Below, piece by piece: positions 43,137 through 51,918 of a stretch of DNA of 64,000 bases. Both the position numbers and the translations under genes were made by a program. The notes below the pieces were generated by a model that saw only the letters and a list, made by a program, of their open reading frames with translations, was not told the origin of the DNA and made no database searches. The DNA comes from UBA2357 sp002344625. GTDB lineage: Bacteria > Pseudomonadota > Gammaproteobacteria > Burkholderiales > Rhodocyclaceae. Position 1 is the stretch's first letter, and every line of letters begins with the position of its first letter. The stretch lies in the NCBI GenBank assembly GCA_937995335.1, contig CALKIH010000006.1, forward strand, positions 1 to 64,000, given 5' to 3'.

Positions 43137-44835
43137 CAGCAATACTGCCCGATCCGGGCGCCACCGGCGGGCGGTGTGGCGCGCCGGCCGCCTCGTCGCG
43201 TGCGTCGCCGCGATCGCGTTCTGCGTCCCCGCCGCGGCCGAATTGCCGGCGCAGACCCCGTACAACCCCAAACCCGCCGAAGGCGATCTGATCCTGCCGA
43301 TGCCGGATGGCGCCGAAATGGTCTTTCGCCGGGTGGTGGTGCCGGGGGCCGGCTTCTGGGGCAGCCGCGAGCGCATCATCCAGATCGGCGATGCCGCGGG
43401 CGGCATCTTCGAGGGGCTTCAGCGTACCCAGATCAGCGGCTCGTTTCCGGCCGGGGCCGGCGATGCGTGGGAGGTGGTGCTGGGCAAATACGAACTCACC
43501 CGCGGCCAGTACGTCGCGGTGATGGGCATGGACGCCTTGCTGGCGGCCAGCGGCGACGCCGAGGACGCGAAACTGCCGGGCCTGCAGGGGCGGGCGCTGC
43601 GCGACGCGCTGATGCGCCCGCTGGCGTTCGTCAGCCACCAGGACGTGGTCGAGTTCATGCGCAAGTACAACCGGTGGTTGTTCGATCCGGCCCATCCCGA
43701 GCGCAGCGCGGCGCTGCCGCGCATCGACGGCGTGCCGGGTTTCGTGCGCCTGCCGACCGAGGAGGAGTGGGAATTCGTGGCGCGCGGCGGTTCGGCGGCG
43801 CTCCAGGCGGGTACGTTCGACGATCGGCTGCCGTTCGCGCCCGCCGAGGTCAATGAGCATGCGTGGCACCTGGGCAATGCGCGGCACCAGCTGCGCCCGA
43901 TCGGCTTGCGCAACGCCAGCGCGCTCGGCTTCCACGACTTGCTGGGCAATGCCCAGGAGATGACCGCCGGCTTGTTCCGGCCCGAAATCTGGCAGGGCAA
44001 ACCGGGCGGCGTGGCGGTGCGCGGCGGCAGCGTGTCGACGCCGCAGGCCGAGCTGCGCAGCGCGCTGCGCGCCGAACTCGATACCTATGCCTGGAATGCC
44101 GATCTCAAGCGCGTGGAGGAGCGCCGCTCCTTCAACACCGGCGCGCGGCTCGCGATCGGCGCCAACGTGGTCGTCAGCTCCGCGCAGCGGACGCGGATCG
44201 AACAGGAATACGAGGCCTACCGGGCCGATGTGCGGCGTACGATGCCGGTGGGGCGAACGCTGGACAACCTGGTGGCGCAGGCAGCGGTGCAACTGGGGAC
44301 GGTCGATCCGATTCTGGCCCGGCTGATGAACGAGAACGCGGCGCTGCGCGAGCCGCTGACCGCCGTGCAGGCGCACATGGACAAGGCACGCGAGCGGCTC
44401 GAACTGGCCCAGCGCGAGAGCGCCCGCAGCCTGGCGCAGGATGCCGCTCGCAATGGCGTGAACCTGTCCGTCTACCTGTCGCGGCTCGAACGGCTCGCGG
44501 CCACGCTGGCTTCGGCTAAGGAGCTGGCCGAGATGTCGACCCGCTACCAGGAGCAGGTCGCCGCGGTCGAGGCGTCGATGCGCGATCTCGACAAGGCGGC
44601 GAGAGAGCAACTGCAGGGCTATCGCGACAAGATTGCCCTGCTCGGCGAGTACGAGGCGGCCTATATTGAACATGCGTTCGAGTCGCTCGCGGCCAAGGTG
44701 CCGCCCAAGCGCGAACAGGCGGTGCTCGAACTGCTCAGGCTGCATGTAGACGAGTTTGGCGAGAAGCGCCGTGCCGATGTCGAGTCGTGGCTCGACGCGT
44801 TCCGCAAACGCTTCGAAGGCTTCAGCGACACCTGA
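43126..44835 (+). CDS. Exported SUMF1-fold protein with coiled coil, TagR-like
   Basis: 569 aa. GTG start with GGAGG 6 bases upstream, overlapping the permease stop. N-terminal basic region and hydrophobic signal (about 17-37, AFCVPAAA). SUMF1/formylglycine-generating-enzyme fold (about 75-350): KYELTRGQYVAVMG, VEFMRKYNRWL, the hallmark RLPTEEEWEFVARGG, and LLGNAQEMTAG. The mature protein contains no cysteine, so it cannot be an active formylglycine-generating oxidase. A long charged coiled coil (about 365-560) follows, which is not part of ordinary SUMF1 proteins. TagR of type VI clusters is a SUMF1-fold periplasmic activator of PpkA, and I infer a similar binding role. Confidence 0.82.
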   Translation: MSNNSNTARSGRHRRAVWRAGRLVACVAAIAFCVPAAAELPAQTPYNPKPAEGDLILPMPDGAEMVFRRVVVPGAGFWGSRERIIQIGDAAGGIFEGLQRTQISGSFPAGAGDAWEVVLGKYELTRGQYVAVMGMDALLAASGDAEDAKLPGLQGRALRDALMRPLAFVSHQDVVEFMRKYNRWLFDPAHPERSAALPRIDGVPGFVRLPTEEEWEFVARGGSAALQAGTFDDRLPFAPAEVNEHAWHLGNARHQLRPIGLRNASALGFHDLLGNAQEMTAGLFRPEIWQGKPGGVAVRGGSVSTPQAELRSALRAELDTYAWNADLKRVEERRSFNTGARLAIGANVVVSSAQRTRIEQEYEAYRADVRRTMPVGRTLDNLVAQAAVQLGTVDPILARLMNENAALREPLTAVQAHMDKARERLELAQRESARSLAQDAARNGVNLSVYLSRLERLAATLASAKELAEMSTRYQEQVAAVEASMRDLDKAAREQLQGYRDKIALLGEYEAAYIEHAFESLAAKVPPKREQAVLELLRLHVDEFGEKRRADVESWLDAFRKRFEGFSDT

Positions 44836-44869
44836 CCCCGGATCGAACCCACTCCAAGGAGGAATCACC

Positions 44870-45511
44870 ATGAAGTCCGTGAAACTGACCGTTGCCGCGC
44901 TACTCGTCGGCGGCCTCGCCGGCTGCGCCAACATGGACGACCAGAGCCGCACCAAGGCCGAGGGCGCCGGGGTCGGCGCGCTCATCGGCGGCGTGGTCGG
45001 CTACGCGATCGGCGGCGATCGCGGCGCGATCATCGGCGCCGCGGCCGGCGCGGGCCTGGGCTACGCGGTCGGCAACGAAGTCGCCAAGCGCAAGAAGGAA
45101 TATGCCAGCACCGAGGAATTTCTGGATGGCGAGATTGCGCGCACCCAAGAGTTCAACAGCACCGCCCTGGCCTACAACCAGAAGCTCGGCAAGGAGATCG
45201 CCGCGCTCGAGAAGGAATCGCAGACGCTGCGCGCCAGCTACGACAAGGGGAGCGCCAAGAAGAGCACCCTGACGGCCAAGCGCAACGATTTGCAGAAGCG
45301 TATCGCCGACAGCAAGAAGCTCGAGGACACGCTGGCCAGGGAGCACGAGATCCAGACCGCGATTCTGGACGAGCAGCGCCAGACCCGTCCGGCCGGCGAT
45401 CCCTATGTCACCCGGCTCGAGAAGGAAGTGCAGGGGCTGCAGGACAATCTCGACAAGTTGCGCGAAGGCAGCACCCAGCTTGCGCGCATCGATCAAAGGC
45501 TGTCGGTATGA
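44870..45511 (+). CDS. Glycine-zipper lipoprotein with coiled coil, possible TagQ analogue
   Basis: 213 aa. AAGGAGG ribosome-binding site at 44856-44862. Lipoprotein signal with lipobox LAGC (Cys19), then a glycine-zipper segment (about 33-68, GALIGGVVGYAIGGDRG and GAAAGAGLGYAVG) able to insert in a membrane, then a charged helix/coiled coil (about 75-213; LGKEIAALEKESQTLR). It is probably outer-membrane anchored with the helix reaching into the periplasm. Its position after the SUMF1-like gene parallels tagQ, a lipoprotein gene. I see no clear sequence relation to TagQ, so the parallel is positional only. Confidence 0.75.
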   Translation: MKSVKLTVAALLVGGLAGCANMDDQSRTKAEGAGVGALIGGVVGYAIGGDRGAIIGAAAGAGLGYAVGNEVAKRKKEYASTEEFLDGEIARTQEFNSTALAYNQKLGKEIAALEKESQTLRASYDKGSAKKSTLTAKRNDLQKRIADSKKLEDTLAREHEIQTAILDEQRQTRPAGDPYVTRLEKEVQGLQDNLDKLREGSTQLARIDQRLSV

Positions 45512-46053
45512 AGCCTGCCTTGCCATGCGCGATGCTGTTTGGCGCGGCCGTGCTGTCGGGTTGCGCGAACGTGTCCACCGATCCGCGCGAGGGTGGATTC
45601 TTTGGCGGTGTCGCGGGCATCAACAGCGGCGCCTACGATCAGCGCATCCGCGAGCGCGACGAGCGGCTGGCGCAACTGCGCGAGACCCAGCGCGGGCTCG
45701 AGCAGGAAACCAGCCAGCTCGAGGCGCACAAGTCGGCCACCGAGCGTCAGGTCGAAGCCGACCGGGCGCGCGTGCGCAAGCTCAACGCCGACGTTGCCGC
45801 GCTCGACAAGCGGGTGAACGCGCTCGCGGCCCAGGAGGGGGCGGACCAGAAGCGGGTCAAGGAGCTCGAGACCCGGCTCGACGCCCTCAAGCGCCAGATG
45901 GGCCAGCAGACTTCGGCGCTGGATGCGCTCGAGGGCAGCGGATTGGGCGACGCCGAAACCGAACTGCGGCGCAAGCAACTCGAGCAACAGCGCGACGGCC
46001 TGAGGCGCGAGTACGAGCTGCTGATGAAGATGCAGCTGGAACTCGCCCGCTGA
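45508..46053 (+). CDS. Coiled-coil lipoprotein
   Basis: 181 aa. Lipoprotein signal with lipobox LSGC (Cys19) and a short Gly-rich stretch (GGFFGGVAGINSG), then an almost continuous heptad coiled coil (about 43-175; RERDERLAQLRETQRGLEQE, KRVKELETRLDALKRQMGQQ). It overlaps the preceding lipoprotein gene by 4 bases (ATGA) and shares its overall plan, so the two may pair as a heteromeric coiled coil. I do not recognise a family. Confidence 0.75.
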   Translation: MKPALPCAMLFGAAVLSGCANVSTDPREGGFFGGVAGINSGAYDQRIRERDERLAQLRETQRGLEQETSQLEAHKSATERQVEADRARVRKLNADVAALDKRVNALAAQEGADQKRVKELETRLDALKRQMGQQTSALDALEGSGLGDAETELRRKQLEQQRDGLRREYELLMKMQLELAR

Positions 46054-47168
46054 TGAGGCGCTGGCCGATCATGTTGGCGGCGCTGGGCGCGTGCATGTCC
46101 GCGCATGCTGCCGGGCCGGCCGTGAACGTGGTTGAAGAGATTCGGGTGCTCCTGCGCGCGCAGCTCGCCGACAGGCCGGCGGAGTCGGCGCTCGCGGCGC
46201 TGGCCGGCGGCGATCTGCCGCCGCGCTTGCGGGCCGTCGACCCGCATGCGCGCCTGTTCGCGGCGTCAGACTACCGCTCCCCGCTGCTGGGGCCGGCGGC
46301 GTGGACCGGGATCGGGGCCAAGCTCGTGTTCCAGGGCGGCGCGGTGGTGCTGGACGTCTATGGCGGCGGCCCCGCCGACCGGGTCGGCGTGCCGGACCGC
46401 AGCCGCCTGCTGTCGGTCGACGGGCGCAGCATCGACGGGCTCGCGCCGGCCGAGATCGCGGCCCGCCTGCGCGGCGCGCCCGACACCGTGGTCACCCTCG
46501 GCCTGACCGGTCCCGGCGGTGCGCCGTTGCGCGCGCAGGTGCGGCGGGAGTCCTTTCGCCCGCTCGACATCGAAGTGGTGGCGCCGGGCGATCGGCGCGT
46601 CCTGCGCCTGCGCGAGTTCAGCGCCGGGCTGACCCGGCCGGCGCTCCTGGCCACGCTGGCGTATCTGCGTCAGGCGCACGCCGGCGGCGATGCCGGCGAC
46701 CCGACCCTGATCATCGATCTGCGCGATGCCGTCGGGGGTGACCTGTACGAAGCGTTCGACCTGGCCGGGTTGTTCCTGCCGCAAGGCGCGACGCTGGGTG
46801 CGCAGCGCATGCGCGGTGGCGAGACCCGCGACATGCGCGCGCCGGGCGGTACCAAACTGACGATGCCGCTGGTGCTGCTGGTCGGACCGGATACCGCCAG
46901 CGCGGCCGAAATTTTCGCCGGGGCGCTGCAACAGCACCGGCGCGCCCGCCTGGTCGGGCAAAGAACGCATGGAAAGTGCAGCTCGCAGACCGATGTGGCG
47001 CTGTCCGATGGGTCGGTGCTGCGCTTCACCAATCGTGAGATCCTGCTGCCCGACGGGCGCAGTTGCTCCGGCGTCGGGCTGACACCGGACCTGGCCGTTG
47101 CCGACGCCGTGCTCGCCGATCTCGGGCGGCTGGTCGAGCAGGCGGGTGTGGCCGGGCCCGCGCACTGA
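46053..47168 (+). CDS. Exported PDZ-S41 (CtpA-like) serine protease
   Basis: 371 aa. Signal peptide (about 1-20, SAHAA). The PDZ domain (about 85-160; IGAKLVFQGGAVVL, GVPDRSRLLSVDG) is followed by the S41 domain (about 170-355): LIIDLRDAVGGDLYEAF matches the oxyanion segment of CtpA. The catalytic Ser is in DTASAAEIFAG (Ser283) and the general-base Lys in GQRTHGK (Lys308). The dyad is therefore intact. It is shorter than usual CtpA proteins and lacks the N-terminal helical cap, so specificity may come from operon partners. Two cysteines flank the active site (KCSS, SCSG). One-base overlap with the preceding gene. Confidence 0.85.
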   Translation: MRRWPIMLAALGACMSAHAAGPAVNVVEEIRVLLRAQLADRPAESALAALAGGDLPPRLRAVDPHARLFAASDYRSPLLGPAAWTGIGAKLVFQGGAVVLDVYGGGPADRVGVPDRSRLLSVDGRSIDGLAPAEIAARLRGAPDTVVTLGLTGPGGAPLRAQVRRESFRPLDIEVVAPGDRRVLRLREFSAGLTRPALLATLAYLRQAHAGGDAGDPTLIIDLRDAVGGDLYEAFDLAGLFLPQGATLGAQRMRGGETRDMRAPGGTKLTMPLVLLVGPDTASAAEIFAGALQQHRRARLVGQRTHGKCSSQTDVALSDGSVLRFTNREILLPDGRSCSGVGLTPDLAVADAVLADLGRLVEQAGVAGPAH

Positions 47169-47221
47169 ATGACATGTATCGAATCTTGCCGACCGTCACG
47201 GATTCCCAGGGAGACCCGCAC

Positions 47222-50200
47222 ATGAACGGAAAAACAACGAAATTGAGCGCGCTGGGCGCATGCCTGCTGGCGCTCGCGCTGTCGCCGGCGTCGCACGCGC
47301 AGACGCGCGTGGAAGTGGTCGAAGTCGACGGGGTGGTCGAGCGTGCCACCGGTCCGACCGAACTCATGCGCATCGATGCCGGCGGGCGCATCAGCGTGCG
47401 CGCGCTGCGCGGTTTCGGCCTGTTGCCGGAAAGCTATGCCGAACTGGCGCTGAACCTGCGCGGCCAGGGCGTGGATCTGCTGAGCGCCGGGCCGGAAGAG
47501 ATTCGGGCGCTCGTCGAGCGTGCCGAAGCCGGTACGCTGACGGTCGATCTTGAGGCGCTGAAGGCGTTGCTCGAACTGTTCGAGACCCGTGGTTTCTACG
47601 CCTGGCAGGCCTTGCAGCCGGGCGAATCGATCGAGCTGGGGGGGGCCGAATTCATTCGCGGCGATGGGCGCGCGACCGTGCGCGACCCGGCCGGGCCGAT
47701 GCTGACGCTGGCGCCGGCCGGGCGCACCGGTACGACCCAGGAAATCGCCGCGGTCGCCGCTGATCCCGGCTCCGACCGCAAGAGCGGCGGGCTCGCGAGC
47801 CTTGCCCGCAAGGCGGTGCAGCAGCATGAGGGCGAGGCGGCCGGTGCGCCGCCCTTGAGCGTGGCGGGCGAGGCCGCAAACCCGCCGGACGCCGCGTTCG
47901 CGCGCCTCTGGAGCGCGGCCCCGGGCATGCGCTTGTTCGATCGCGAGATACCGGACTTCAATCGCGACATCGCGGTGCACCAGTTGGCCACGCTTGCGCC
48001 GTTGCCCGATGGCGGCTATGTCGTTGCCGGCAGCGTGCAGGCCAGCGGCGGTCAGTCGGTGTGGGTCGCCGCGCACGACGGCAAGGGCATGTTGCGCTGG
48101 TCGCGCAGTTTCGGCGGCGCGTTCGACCTCTATGCGCAGGCGGTCGCCGCGACGGCCGATGGCGGGGTGCTGGTGGTCGGCAGCCTGGGTGAGGCGCGCC
48201 CGGGGTTCGCGCTCGCGCTCGACCCGGCCGGCGCCTTGCGCTGGGCGCGGGTTTCGGATGCGGACTGGGCCGCGCGGATGGTGTCCGACAACCTCACCGG
48301 CGTGGCGGCGACCGCGCAAGGGCTGGGCTTGGCGGTCGGCCAGGCGCGCAATGTCCAGGCGGAGCGCGTCGCGCTCGCGGTGTCGCTGCCGCCCGATGGC
48401 AGCACCGGCTGGCGGCTCGAATTGACCGACAGCGTCGCGATCAATGCGGTGCTCGCCGATGGGGACGGCTGGCTGGTGGCGGGCGAGGCGCGGGCGCCCC
48501 GTGCAGGGGCCTGGGTGGGGCGAATCGATTCGGGCGGCAAGCTGGATTGGCAGCGCACCTATGGTGGCGACGATGGCGGCGCGGCACGTGCGATGACCCT
48601 GCTCGCGGACGGGCGCATCGCGATCGCCGGGCAGACCGAAGGCCGCGGCGAAGTGTGGCTGCGCCTGCTCGATGCCAGCGGCGCGCCGGCCGGCGAGGCG
48701 GCGCCCGCGTTCGACGCCACCGGGACGATCGCGAACGGCGGCCTGCTGGGCATGTCGGGCGACGGGGCCGGCGGCTTGTGGCTGAGCGGCGTGACCGCCG
48801 CCAACGACGGCTGGCTCGTGCGCCTCGACGCCGGGCTCGGGTTGCGCTGGGCGCGGATCTACGGCGGTGAAGCCGACGATGCGCTGAAAGCGGTGCTGGC
48901 GCGCCCGAACGGCGCGGTCGCGGTCGGCGTGAGCGAGTCGGGCGGGCGCAGCGGCGCGCGCAGCCTGTGGGTCGTGAGCATCGACGCCGAAGGCCTGCCG
49001 GTGGCCGAGGCCGCGCTGTCGGCGCCCGCCCGGAAGCTGAAGGACAGCATCGACGCATGGGCGGACACGGGCTACAGCCTGATGCTCGGCGGTGCGGTCC
49101 AGGTCGCCGAGGCGTCCGATGGCGCCATCCAGATGGTGCTGCCGTTCGCGCGTCTGGACGACGGGTTGCCATTCGTCACCGAGGTCGCCGAGGTGGAGGT
49201 CGGCGCGCTCCGCGTCGATGCGCGGCCGCTGGATAGCGCTGGCGGGCGTTGGCGGGTCGTGGTCGATCTGCCCGCGAGCATGGCGGTGCGCGATGTCCAG
49301 GGCAACGAACTGGGTGCGCTGGCGCTGCCGGGTCGCAAGTTCAATTTTGACTGGCTGGAGCCCGCGCGCCAGGCGGTGAGCGCCGATATCGTGTTCGACG
49401 ACATGAGCGTGCGGCTGGACGGCAAGCCCGGTCTCGAGGCGCTGCACCTGGCGCTGGGCATGCCGACCGGCATGGCGTTGTTCGAAGGCGACGCGGCCGA
49501 GGCCGGCCAGGTGAGCGTGAAGAAGGTCCAGGCGGCCCTCAACCTGAGCGCCGATGCCAATGGACGCTGGGCCGGCCCCCTGCGCTTCACCCTCGCGGAC
49601 TGGCGGCGCCAGACGCCGGCCGGCGACACGATCGGCAGGCTGGGCGGCATCCGGCTTTCGGCCGACTATGCCGACATGGACCTGGTGGCGCTCGGCAGGA
49701 GCAGCGACGCGCTCGCGGCGCTGCTGGCGGGCGAGGGCGATCTGCCGCCGGAGACCACGCCGCGGTCGCTGGTCGAGGATTTCCTCGCCGCCAGCGGCAG
49801 CGCCAAGGGCGAAATGGTGCTGTCCGACATCGAGATCGGCGCGACCAATGCCGCCGACGAGTTCAGGCTCGCGGAGCTGTCGGCGTCGGGATTCGTGTCC
49901 CCGTCGCCGGGGGCGGCGCTGCAGCGTGATCTGGGGGCGAGCTACAAGGTCAAGGGCTTGGGCTTCCGCGGCGAAGGCAACGAGGTCGCGATGGCCAGCC
50001 TGGATTGGGACTTCTCGGTCGACCGCCTGGCGATCGCGACCATCGTCGATCTCGCCGCGGGATTCTTCATGGACCAGCCGCAGTCGCCGGATCACTGGCC
50101 CGGCCTGCTGAACCAGCTGGTCGGTGGCATCGAGCTCAGGCTCGCGACGACCGGCACACGCGTGGTGGCGGCCGGCGAGCCGCCCGCGAGCCTGGATTCG

Positions 50201-50815
50201 ATGACGATGCGCCTGGCGCTGTCTGCGCTCGACACACCTTCGGCGGCGCTCAACCTCGAGTACGCGCATGACGGCTTCGGCGGCGCGCCGGAGGTGCCCC
50301 CCGAGGTGTTGCCGCGTGCGGCCGCGCTGGATCTCGGCCTGACCGGCCTGCCGGTCGGCGCCTTGCTCGCCGGCGCGTTCGAGAGCGAGGCCGATCCGAT
50401 GCACGCGATCATGACGCTGGCGGCGAACGCGGCGCGCCTCAACATCAAGAAGATCAGCCTCGACATGCCGATCGGCGGCTTGCTGGTCAGCGGCATCGCG
50501 CTGGCGGAGGCGCCCAGGACGCCGGACGGGTTTCCATTGGCGCGCCTGACGGCCGACATCGAGGTGCGCAATCTCGACGCGATCGTCAATTGGATGGCCG
50601 GCACGGTCGACGAGCAGGAGCGCAAGAACATGCTCGCCGGCGCGGCGGTGGTGAAACTGGCCGGCATCGAAGAGAAGCGCGCGGATGGCGCGGTGTTGCA
50701 TCGCTTCGCCGTGGTCGCGAACAGCGAGGGCGAACTGACCGTGAACGGCAAGGACCTCGCGCCCTTGTTCGCGGCGGGCGAAGCGGGGGCGCCGGCCGCG
50801 CCGCCGCAGCAATGA
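47222..50815 (+). CDS. Giant exported protein: propeller-like repeats and large C-terminal domain
   Basis: 1197 aa. ATG at 47222 after an AGGGAG ribosome-binding site. Signal peptide 1-26 (SHA). Residues about 30-140 form a small module with a helical segment (PEEIRALVERAEAG). About 240-660 contains repeated blades such as LPDGGYVVAGSVQASGG, TADGGVLVVGSLGEARPG, LADGRIAIAGQTEGRG and RPNGAVAVGVSESGG with WVARIDS-like strands, consistent with a beta-propeller. About 720-1190 is beta-rich with long runs resembling DUF945/AsmA-like proteins (VLSDIEIG, ADIEVRNLDAIVNWMAG, FAVVANSEGELTVNGKDL). The C-terminal assignment is tentative. Last gene of the locus, 53 bases after the protease gene; it may be its substrate, scaffold or the sensor. 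Confidence 0.7.
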   Translation: MNGKTTKLSALGACLLALALSPASHAQTRVEVVEVDGVVERATGPTELMRIDAGGRISVRALRGFGLLPESYAELALNLRGQGVDLLSAGPEEIRALVERAEAGTLTVDLEALKALLELFETRGFYAWQALQPGESIELGGAEFIRGDGRATVRDPAGPMLTLAPAGRTGTTQEIAAVAADPGSDRKSGGLASLARKAVQQHEGEAAGAPPLSVAGEAANPPDAAFARLWSAAPGMRLFDREIPDFNRDIAVHQLATLAPLPDGGYVVAGSVQASGGQSVWVAAHDGKGMLRWSRSFGGAFDLYAQAVAATADGGVLVVGSLGEARPGFALALDPAGALRWARVSDADWAARMVSDNLTGVAATAQGLGLAVGQARNVQAERVALAVSLPPDGSTGWRLELTDSVAINAVLADGDGWLVAGEARAPRAGAWVGRIDSGGKLDWQRTYGGDDGGAARAMTLLADGRIAIAGQTEGRGEVWLRLLDASGAPAGEAAPAFDATGTIANGGLLGMSGDGAGGLWLSGVTAANDGWLVRLDAGLGLRWARIYGGEADDALKAVLARPNGAVAVGVSESGGRSGARSLWVVSIDAEGLPVAEAALSAPARKLKDSIDAWADTGYSLMLGGAVQVAEASDGAIQMVLPFARLDDGLPFVTEVAEVEVGALRVDARPLDSAGGRWRVVVDLPASMAVRDVQGNELGALALPGRKFNFDWLEPARQAVSADIVFDDMSVRLDGKPGLEALHLALGMPTGMALFEGDAAEAGQVSVKKVQAALNLSADANGRWAGPLRFTLADWRRQTPAGDTIGRLGGIRLSADYADMDLVALGRSSDALAALLAGEGDLPPETTPRSLVEDFLAASGSAKGEMVLSDIEIGATNAADEFRLAELSASGFVSPSPGAALQRDLGASYKVKGLGFRGEGNEVAMASLDWDFSVDRLAIATIVDLAAGFFMDQPQSPDHWPGLLNQLVGGIELRLATTGTRVVAAGEPPASLDSMTMRLALSALDTPSAALNLEYAHDGFGGAPEVPPEVLPRAAALDLGLTGLPVGALLAGAFESEADPMHAIMTLAANAARLNIKKISLDMPIGGLLVSGIALAEAPRTPDGFPLARLTADIEVRNLDAIVNWMAGTVDEQERKNMLAGAAVVKLAGIEEKRADGAVLHRFAVVANSEGELTVNGKDLAPLFAAGEAGAPAAPPQQ

Positions 50816-50962
50816 GCGTCGCCCAGGGCGCGCGCCGCACCCGGGTGGAATGATCCCCGTCCCGGGCGGCGGGCTGGCGCGCGGCGACGCTCGCGCCGGC
50901 CGGCCGTGCCGTTTCGCGGTATGCTCCCTGTCTCCGATTCCGACCATTGGCCTGCCGACATG

Positions 50963-51874
50963 ATGGATTTTCAACCGATTCTCGACGATATCGTCACCAC
51001 CCTCGAGCCCGAGCTCGGTGCCGGCAAGGTGGCGTGCTACATCCCCGCGCTGGCGCGCGTTTCGCCGTATCAGCTGGGTATCGCGCTGCGCACCCGCGAG
51101 GGTGCGGAGTATTCGGCGGGCGACGCCAAGACGCCGTTTTCGATCCAGAGCATCGTCAAGCTCTTCGCGCTCACGCTGGGGATGCGCCATCTGGGCGAAG
51201 GTCTGTGGGAACGCATCGGGCGCGAGCCGTCGGGCAACCCCTTCAACTCGCTGGTGCAGCTGGAGTCCGAGCACGGCGTGCCGCGCAACCCCTTCATCAA
51301 TGCCGGCGCCATCGCCGTGGCCGACCGGCTGGTGAGCCGCTGTGCCGATAGTTGCGTCGAGACGCTCGAATTGCTGTCGAGCCTGTGCGGCGAGGCGCTT
51401 GCCTTCGACGAGGAGGTGGCGGCGTCCGAGGCCGCGAGCGGGTATCGCAACATCGCGCTGGCCAACTTCATGAAGAGCTTCGGCAAGATCGACAATGACG
51501 TGGCGCCGGTGCTGAATCTCTACTTTCGCCAGTGCTCGGTGGCGATGAACTGCGTGCAGCTGGCGCGCGCCGCCGGCTATCTGTGCAACGATGGCTTGCA
51601 TCCGCTGGATGGCAGCGCCGTGGTGACCGAGCGCCAGGCCCGGCGGCTCAACGCGCTGATGCTGACCTGCGGCACCTACGACGCCGCCGGTGAGTTCGCG
51701 TTCCGCATCGGCATGCCGTGCAAGAGCGGCGTCGGCGGCGGGATCGTCGCGGTCGTGCCCGACACTTTGTCGATGTGCGTGTGGTCGCCCGGGCTCGACG
51801 AAACCGGCAACTCCCAGCTCGGCATGAAGGCGCTCGAGATGTTCGTCGCGCGCACCGGCCTGTCGGTGTTCTGA
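50963..51874 (+). CDS. glsA: Glutaminase
   Basis: 303-aa serine-dependent beta-lactamase-fold glutaminase that converts glutamine to glutamate and ammonia. The catalytic motif SIQSIVK (S-x-x-K) is intact, as are NPFNSLVQLE, PRNPFINAGAI and the C-terminal KSGVGGGIVAVVPD. It aligns well with E. coli YneH from memory. Start at ATG 50963 (MDFQPILDD); the ATG at 50960 is equivalent, and a GTG at 50906 is unlikely. An NtrC box lies 28 bases after its stop. Confidence 0.94.
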   Translation: MDFQPILDDIVTTLEPELGAGKVACYIPALARVSPYQLGIALRTREGAEYSAGDAKTPFSIQSIVKLFALTLGMRHLGEGLWERIGREPSGNPFNSLVQLESEHGVPRNPFINAGAIAVADRLVSRCADSCVETLELLSSLCGEALAFDEEVAASEAASGYRNIALANFMKSFGKIDNDVAPVLNLYFRQCSVAMNCVQLARAAGYLCNDGLHPLDGSAVVTERQARRLNALMLTCGTYDAAGEFAFRIGMPCKSGVGGGIVAVVPDTLSMCVWSPGLDETGNSQLGMKALEMFVARTGLSVF

Positions 51875-51901
51875 CCGCGGGCGCGCCGTGCGCCGGGGGC
51901 G

Positions 51902-51918
51902 TGCGCCGGTTTGGTGCA
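51902..51918. promoter_or_regulatory. NtrC-binding box upstream of the BMP importer operon
   Basis: TGCGCC-GGTTT-GGTGCA matches the NtrC dyad TGCACC-N5-GGTGCA at 11 of 12 positions. It lies about 96 bases before the -24 element of the sigma-54 promoter at 52014 and just after glsA, a typical enhancer distance. Confidence 0.75.

Noticed and set aside
41160..43406. 748-codon minus-strand open frame opposite the TagS-like permease
   Set aside because: Arg/Gln/His-rich shadow of the permease gene; no recognisable domain, signal or ribosome-binding site.
42964..44985. 673-codon minus-strand open frame opposite the SUMF1-like gene
   Set aside because: Its composition is a codon-bias shadow, while the plus strand has clear SUMF1 motifs and an export signal.
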